From an uncultured Tissierellia bacterium (GTDB lineage Bacteria; Bacillota; Clostridia; Tissierellales; Peptoniphilaceae), in assembly GCA_902489375.1 (NCBI GenBank), contig CABTZP010000042.1, forward strand, positions 1 to 11,198: 11,198 bases of DNA, read 5' to 3'. Positions 7,458 through 11,198 of this stretch are shown here, one piece after another. The first letter of the stretch is position 1; every line of letters begins with the position of its first letter. A program made the translations under genes and the position numbers. The notes under the pieces were generated by a model, which did no database searches, was not told the DNA's origin, and worked only from the letters and a program-made list of their open reading frames with translations.

Positions 7458-8648
7458 ATGGCAAAAGCAAAATTTGAACGTAGCAAGCCGCACGTAAATA
7501 TTGGTACAATTGGTCACGTTGACCATGGCAAGACAACCCTCACTGCAGCAATTACGAAGGTCATGAATGAAAAGTTTGGCACTGGAGCATTCATTGACTA
7601 CGCAGATATTGATAAGGCGCCGGAAGAGAGAACCCGTGGAATCACCATCAATACTTCTGTTGTTGAATATGAAACACCAAACCGCCATTATGCCCACGTT
7701 GACTGTCCGGGACACGCCGACTATGTTAAGAACATGATTACCGGTGCCGCTCAGATGGATGGCGCGATCCTCGTTGTTTCCGCGGCAGATGGCCCCATGC
7801 CTCAGACCCGTGAGCACATCCTGCTCGCACGTCAGGTTGGCGTTCCTAAAATGGTTGTTTTCCTGAATAAGTCGGATCAGGTTGATGATCAGGAATTGAT
7901 TGACCTCGTCGAAATGGAAGTCCGTGATCTTTTAACCGAATATGAATACGACGGCGACAACACCCCAATCGTTGTTGGTTCTGCCCTTAAATGCCTTGAA
8001 GAAGGCGGAGAATGGGAAGATGCCATCGTTAAGGTCATGGAAGCCGTTGATGAGTGGATTCCTACGCCAGAGCGTGATACCGATAAGCCGTTCTTAATGC
8101 CTGTCGAAGATGTTTTAACCATTACTGGCCGTGGCACCGTTGCGACTGGCCGTGTTGAGCGTGGCGAAGCCCATGTTGGCGATAACGTAGAAATCGTTGG
8201 TCTGGAAGATAAGCCAAAGTCTTCGGTTATTACCGGACTGGAAATGTTCCACAAGACCCTGGATTCCGCAGTAGCGGGCGATAACATTGGTGCCCTTCTG
8301 CGTGGTATTCAAAGAACAGAAATTGAGCGTGGACAGGTTCTGGCCAAGCCAGGTTCCATCCAGCCTCATACGAAGTTCGAAGGTCAGGTTTACGTTTTAA
8401 CAAAGGATGAAGGCGGACGTCATACTCCTTTCTTCTCAGGCTACCGTCCTCAGTTCTTCTTCAGAACAACCGATGTTACTGGAGATATCGAACTGGAAGC
8501 CGGCACTGAAATGGTTATGCCTGGCGATAACGCAACCTTCATCATTACCCTGATCTCCCCGATCGCGATTGAAGAGGGTCTTCGCTTCGCTGTCCGTGAA
8601 GGCGGTCACACTGTTGCTTCCGGCGTGGTTACTAAGATCATCGAATAG
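7458..8648 (+). CDS. tuf: Elongation factor Tu
   Basis: Complete EF-Tu of 396 residues, the GTPase that brings aminoacyl-tRNA to the ribosome. Motifs are GHVDHGKTT (19-27), RGITIN (60-65), DCPGH (82-86, with catalytic His86), NKSD (137-140) and GSAL (174-177); domains II and III follow with RGTVATGRVERG and GYRPQFFFRTTDVTG. The start is ATG at 7458 with AGGAGG at 7447-7452. Two residues depart from what I know of the family: Val68 stands where most bacterial EF-Tus have His (TSVVEY versus TSHVEY in E. coli), and His384 stands where Arg is usual (REGGHTV versus REGGRTV). The rest is intact, and the gene has its own promoter and terminator, so it looks functional. Whether another tuf copy exists cannot be seen here. 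Confidence 0.98.
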   Translation: MAKAKFERSKPHVNIGTIGHVDHGKTTLTAAITKVMNEKFGTGAFIDYADIDKAPEERTRGITINTSVVEYETPNRHYAHVDCPGHADYVKNMITGAAQMDGAILVVSAADGPMPQTREHILLARQVGVPKMVVFLNKSDQVDDQELIDLVEMEVRDLLTEYEYDGDNTPIVVGSALKCLEEGGEWEDAIVKVMEAVDEWIPTPERDTDKPFLMPVEDVLTITGRGTVATGRVERGEAHVGDNVEIVGLEDKPKSSVITGLEMFHKTLDSAVAGDNIGALLRGIQRTEIERGQVLAKPGSIQPHTKFEGQVYVLTKDEGGRHTPFFSGYRPQFFFRTTDVTGDIELEAGTEMVMPGDNATFIITLISPIAIEEGLRFAVREGGHTVASGVVTKIIE

Positions 8649-8673
8649 TTTAGTTTTTTAAAATTCATAAAAG

Positions 8674-8707
8674 ACGGTCTGGTTTATTAGCCAGACCGTT
8701 TTTTTTT
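8674..8707 (+). terminator. Intrinsic terminator after tuf
   Basis: ACGGTCTGG (8674-8682) pairs perfectly with CCAGACCGT (8691-8699) around an eight-base loop TTTATTAG, followed directly by an unbroken T run to 8707. It begins 25 bases after the tuf stop and closes the str operon, separating it from the Tad genes. Confidence 0.95.
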
Positions 8708-8747
8708 GTTTCTTTAACACAAAATGAAACACTTTCCCGGAAAAGCG

Positions 8748-8801
8748 GAACACATGGAGAATGGAAAGCCCTTATCATAAAAACAAACCCGGGATGTGTT
8801 C
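8748..8801. repeat. Split inverted repeat next to a -35-like TTGACA
   Basis: GAACACAT (8748-8755) and ATGTGTTC (8794-8801) are perfect inverted copies separated by 38 bases. The right copy ends one base before TTGACA at 8803. It could be a pair of regulator half-sites; an eight-base match can also arise by chance. Confidence 0.35.
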
Positions 8802-8802
8802 A

Positions 8803-8833
8803 TTGACAGCAAAAATTCCCCAAACGCTATCGT
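8803..8833 (+). promoter_or_regulatory. Possible promoter of the Tad operon
   Basis: TTGACA (8803-8808) is a perfect -35 element. The best -10 is TATCGT (8828-8833), a 4/6 match at 19-base spacing; at the ideal 17 bases there is only GCTATC. Such a promoter would be weak or need an activator. It is the best candidate in the gap between the tuf terminator and the cpaF-like gene. Confidence 0.35.
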
Positions 8834-8890
8834 CAAATTCACGACTCAAGTTGGAATTCATCTCTGAATTCTCCTCTCAAACACATCAAA

Positions 8891-8908
8891 TTCACAAGGT
8901 CTTGTGAA
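8891..8908. promoter_or_regulatory. Perfect 8+8 dyad, possible operator or RNA hairpin
   Basis: TTCACAAG-GT-CTTGTGAA is fully symmetric about a two-base centre. The short centre fits a binding site for a dimeric regulator; as RNA it could form a six-pair stem with the loop AGGUCU. It lies about 60 bases downstream of the best promoter candidate and 74 bases before the cpaF-like start. The binding factor is unknown. Confidence 0.45.
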
Positions 8909-8939
8909 ACAGCCAGGACAAGCTGGTAGAAAGGGTGAA

Positions 8940-8976
8940 CCAAACGGGGGAAGTCCAACCCCGTTTTGGAAGGGGG
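8940..8976 (+). promoter_or_regulatory. Hairpin beside the cpaF-like ribosome binding site
   Basis: CCAAACGGGG (8940-8949) pairs with CCCCGTTTTGG (8959-8969) with one bulged T, around the loop GAAGTCCAA. The ribosome binding site AGGGGG (8971-8976) follows two bases later. The CCCC at 8959-8962 could instead pair with the GGGG of that site. The main stem leaves the site open while the alternative masks it, an arrangement that would suit translational control. No T run follows, so it is not an intrinsic terminator. Confidence 0.45.
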
Positions 8977-8981
8977 ATCAT

Positions 8982-10265
8982 ATGCCTAAAGATGAGACTT
9001 CAAGGAAAACAATCGATCAAGAAGAAAATGAAAGAGTGGAAAAATATCTTGACCTTTTCTTAAATGATTTTCGAAATCAGGTTGATATTGCGAGCCTGAC
9101 CAATGAACAGTTGGTTCAAATGATCGAACAAAAAGTTTGTGAACAAACGCCGTACCAAAGTCAGCCCCTTTCCATCCAGGCTAGGCTGATTGACCGAATT
9201 TATTCGTCGATCCGGGGATATGACGTTTTGGATGAATTTCTGGATGACCCCGAAGTAACGGAAATTATGGTCAATGCCTTTGATTCGATTTTTGTTGAAA
9301 AGAAAGGTCGTCTTTACCAAACAGGAAGAAGCTTTAAAAGTAAGAATAAATACATGGATATTATTCAAAAAATTGTAAGCGAAGATGGAAAGGAGGTCAA
9401 TCAAAGGGCGCCCATTTGTGATTGTCGTATGCTTGATCATTCAAGAGTAAATGTTGTGCTGAGTCCCATATCGGCAGGCGACGCTTCGTTAACCATCCGC
9501 CGCTTTCGTTCTAAAATCTACTCGTTAGATGAACTGGTGGAAAATCAAACCATCTCTCCGGAAATTTGCCGCTTTTTAAAAGAAGCCATTGCTGCTAAAT
9601 TAAATATTTTTATCAGTGGGGGGACAGGCTCCGGGAAGACGACGCTCTTAAATGCGCTTTCCAATGAAATTGATTTTTCAGAAAGACTGATTACGATTGA
9701 AGATTCCCGAGAACTCAACTTTCAAAACCGGCCCAATTGGGTCTCTCTGGAAACACGGCAAAGATCAGCACAAGGACAGGGGGAGATCAGTATCCGCGAT
9801 TTAATCCGAACCTCCCTACGAATGCGGCCGGACCGGATTATTGTTGGTGAAGTTCGAGGACCAGAAGCGATTGATATGCTTCAGTCTATGAATACGGGAC
9901 ATGATGGCTCTATTTCAACAGGCCATGCCAATTCCATTCCAGATATGCAATATCGGCTGGAAACCATGGTCATTAGCGGTCATGAAGGGCTTCCCTTGGA
10001 AGCGATCCGACAACAAATCGGGGCGGCCATTGATCTTTTTATTCATCTCTCCCGACTTCCATCTCGAAAAAGGCAGGTTGTTGATATCGAAGAGGTGATT
10101 CCTGGTCAGGGGAAATTGAGTTATCATCCCATTTTTAAAAAGAAAATCGACAGTGCCGATGATCAGCCGGCACAGTATCTAGGTGAAGGACTGATCCGCA
10201 AGGAGAAATTTTTAAGACAGGGGATTTCTCTTTCGTGGATGGACAAAAAAAAGGGACCGGGGTAA
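8982..10265 (+). CDS. cpaF: CpaF/TadA-family pilus secretion ATPase
   Basis: A 427-residue protein of the VirB11/GspE-like secretion ATPase superfamily, CpaF/TadA branch, expected to be a cytoplasmic hexamer powering assembly of a Tad (type IVc) pilus at the membrane. The N-terminal domain has DDPEVTEIMVNAFDSIFVEKKGR (88-110). The core has Walker A GGTGSGKT (213-220), Asp box ITIEDSREL (237-245), Walker B RIIVGEVRG (285-293, with Glu290) and His box GHDGSISTGHAN (306-317, with His315). All catalytic motifs are intact and the length is normal. The start is ATG at 8982, with AGGGGG at 8971-8976; a GTG at 8904 would add 26 Gly/Pro-rich residues translated from the hairpin region. It is the first gene of the cluster. 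No CpaB, CpaE/TadZ or pilin gene precedes it; they may lie downstream, outside the window. Family assignment is firm; the exact substrate is unknown. Confidence 0.93.
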   Translation: MPKDETSRKTIDQEENERVEKYLDLFLNDFRNQVDIASLTNEQLVQMIEQKVCEQTPYQSQPLSIQARLIDRIYSSIRGYDVLDEFLDDPEVTEIMVNAFDSIFVEKKGRLYQTGRSFKSKNKYMDIIQKIVSEDGKEVNQRAPICDCRMLDHSRVNVVLSPISAGDASLTIRRFRSKIYSLDELVENQTISPEICRFLKEAIAAKLNIFISGGTGSGKTTLLNALSNEIDFSERLITIEDSRELNFQNRPNWVSLETRQRSAQGQGEISIRDLIRTSLRMRPDRIIVGEVRGPEAIDMLQSMNTGHDGSISTGHANSIPDMQYRLETMVISGHEGLPLEAIRQQIGAAIDLFIHLSRLPSRKRQVVDIEEVIPGQGKLSYHPIFKKKIDSADDQPAQYLGEGLIRKEKFLRQGISLSWMDKKKGPG

Positions 10266-10296
10266 GGAGGATGCTATAGAAAAACAACTTATTGCG

Positions 10297-11094
10297 ATGA
10301 CCCCGCTTAGGAAGAGAGAAGGGAGAATAAAGGAAAAGGATTGGAAACCACTGCGTCCATGGATCTTTTTTGGGGGGCTCTTTGGGGGGCTGGGTGCCTT
10401 AATCTATTTTACCAGACCCTGGTTCGCCATCTTCTTTGCCTTATTTGGGGCACACAAAGGATTTCGACTGGGAAAACATAGTCAATACAAAGAAGCGTCA
10501 TTGCGATCAGAGGATGATTTTGCAAAATTTTTAGAAACTTTTGCTAGTTTTTTAGAAGCTGGATTCAATCCGGAAAAGGCCCTGATCTCCTCGATAGCAA
10601 CTCTAAAAAAAAGGAAGTCAAAAGAAAATGAGGAACCCTCTTTTCTCATGAGAAGACTTATCGAGATCCCCATGAAGTTTCGTGAAGGAAAAACCTTTGA
10701 TCAAGTTTTAAAAGAATTTGGCCAATCATTTTCTTCTGGACTTGTTCCTTCTTTCGTCAAGCATCTTCTTCTTGGAAAAAGACAAGGCGCTGATCTCTGC
10801 GCTCTTTCTCTTAATTTTCTTCATATCTTGGTGGATCAAAAAGAGTTAAGAGAGGAAAGAGAAGCTCAGCTCTATTCAGCAAAAAGAGAGGAGATAATCC
10901 TATTTATCATGCCTTTTGTCCTTCTTGCCCTGGTTCGGTGGACGGGTCTGGTTCCAGTGGGAGAAGGGCCAGTGATTGCTTTGGTAAAAATCTTTTGCCT
11001 TTTCCTTTTCGGCCTGGCTTGGAAATGGAGCCAAAAAATTCTGGAAGATACCGGACTAAGCGACTTTTCCACTCCCTTTGAGGCAATCGAATGA
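10297..11094 (+). CDS. tadB: TadB-like pilus inner-membrane platform protein
   Basis: A 265-residue membrane protein resembling TadB of the GspF/type II secretion F family, the membrane partner of the CpaF ATPase. Two membrane segments lie near the N-terminus (about 21-38 and 41-53) and two near the C-terminus (about 199-217 and 225-243). Between them is the cytoplasmic F domain, with FLETFASFLEAGFNPEKAL (78-96) and REGKTFDQVLKEFG (129-142), typical of the family. The start is uncertain: ATG at 10297 is the first canonical in-frame start, but the strong AAGGAGG at 10264-10270, overlapping the cpaF-like stop, lies 26 bases before it. An in-frame ATA at 10276 is spaced correctly for that site, and would add seven residues. 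The gene follows the ATPase by about 31 bases and overlaps the next by ATGA. Visibly A/T-rich codons compared with the str genes. Confidence 0.85.
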   Translation: MTPLRKREGRIKEKDWKPLRPWIFFGGLFGGLGALIYFTRPWFAIFFALFGAHKGFRLGKHSQYKEASLRSEDDFAKFLETFASFLEAGFNPEKALISSIATLKKRKSKENEEPSFLMRRLIEIPMKFREGKTFDQVLKEFGQSFSSGLVPSFVKHLLLGKRQGADLCALSLNFLHILVDQKELREEREAQLYSAKREEIILFIMPFVLLALVRWTGLVPVGEGPVIALVKIFCLFLFGLAWKWSQKILEDTGLSDFSTPFEAIE

Positions 11095-11198
11095 TGATCG
11101 AAGAAGGGATTCGATGGGCAATGGCGCTAGGATGGCTGATTGTCTATTTTTTATTTTATCGAAAAAGAAAAGGCGACTTTTCAACGGAAGAAACCGAA
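11091..11198 (+). CDS. N-terminus of a membrane protein, probably TadC-like (partial)
   Basis: A frame opens with ATG at 11091 in the ATGA overlap with the tadB-like stop and stays open to the window end, giving 36 residues. GAGG at 11080-11083 is a modest ribosome binding site seven bases before the start, and translation is probably coupled to the upstream gene. The peptide begins MMIEEGIRWAMALG and holds one membrane segment (about 8-23) followed by a basic stretch RKRKG (24-28), consistent with a membrane protein whose following loop is cytoplasmic. TadC normally follows TadB in Tad loci, which is the basis for the proposal; the visible residues alone do not prove it. The next ATG at 11094 would shorten it by one residue. 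Confidence 0.6.
   Translation, partial: MMIEEGIRWAMALGWLIVYFLFYRKRKGDFSTEETE

Larger units (their letters stand above)
8649..8981 (+). other. 333-base non-coding region between tuf and the Tad genes
   Basis: After the terminator no convincing gene is present. From the left the stretch holds a split inverted repeat (8748-8755 with 8794-8801), a perfect TTGACA (8803-8808) with only a weak -10, a directly repeated TCAAATTCAC (8833-8842 and 8886-8895), two GAATTC palindromes (8854-8859 and 8866-8871), a perfect dyad (8891-8908), a small CCAG/CTGG stem (8913-8916 with 8923-8926) and a 10 bp hairpin directly before the cpaF ribosome binding site. This density of symmetric elements suggests a regulated promoter and leader for the Tad operon; none is recognised as a known riboswitch. 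Confidence 0.6.

Noticed and set aside
7889..8287. A 132-codon minus-strand frame inside tuf
   Set aside because: Ser/Thr-rich low-complexity product mirroring conserved tuf codons, with no family resemblance.
8932..8966. T-box-like string GGGTGAACC followed by a stem
   Set aside because: The conserved T-box sequence GGGTGGNACC is not matched, and no specifier stem or T-run terminator is present.
8904..8981. GTG start extending the cpaF-like protein by 26 residues
   Set aside because: It falls inside the dyad and would translate a hairpin region into a Gly/Pro-rich peptide; ATG at 8982 has a proper ribosome binding site.

Overview
The window suggests a chromosome segment from a member of the Bacillota (Firmicutes); class is not resolvable by eye. 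The grounds are a beta' subunit of 1198 residues without the large trigger-loop insertion of enterobacteria, S12 and S7 of 137 and 156 residues, strong AAGGAGG-type ribosome binding sites before nearly every gene, frequent GTG/TTG starts, and the gene order rpoB-rpoC-rpsL-rpsG-fusA-tuf. All genes are on the + strand.

Layout. 1-331 is the 3' end of rpoB, encoding an extremely acidic C-terminal tail. 349-3945 is complete rpoC. 3946-4216 is an intergenic region with a near-consensus promoter (TTGACG-17-TATAAT), then a strong hairpin with a short T run, and a possible 22-codon leader ORF whose start lies inside that hairpin. The L7Ae-like gene often found between rpoC and rpsL in Bacillota is absent. 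4217-8648 is the str operon: rpsL, a 141-base structured spacer, rpsG, fusA, then tuf with its own promoter (TGGACG-17-TATAAT) and a classical intrinsic terminator at 8674-8707.

From 8649 the content changes. Instead of the S10 ribosomal protein operon that often follows tuf, there is a 333-base non-coding stretch rich in inverted repeats. After it come a CpaF/TadA-type secretion ATPase (8982-10265), a TadB-type membrane protein (10297-11094), and the start of a third membrane protein overlapping it by ATGA (11091 onward, cut by the window end, probably TadC). This is the start of a Tad (tight adherence, type IVc pilus-like) locus.

The genes form two units. The first supplies core RNA polymerase and translation machinery (beta, beta', S12, S7, EF-G, EF-Tu). 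The second supplies the motor and inner-membrane platform of a surface pilus or secretion machine. The sites most worth a second look are the RpoB tail, the str leader hairpin/leader ORF, the rpsL-rpsG spacer, two unusual residues in EF-Tu, and the repeat-rich leader of the Tad operon.
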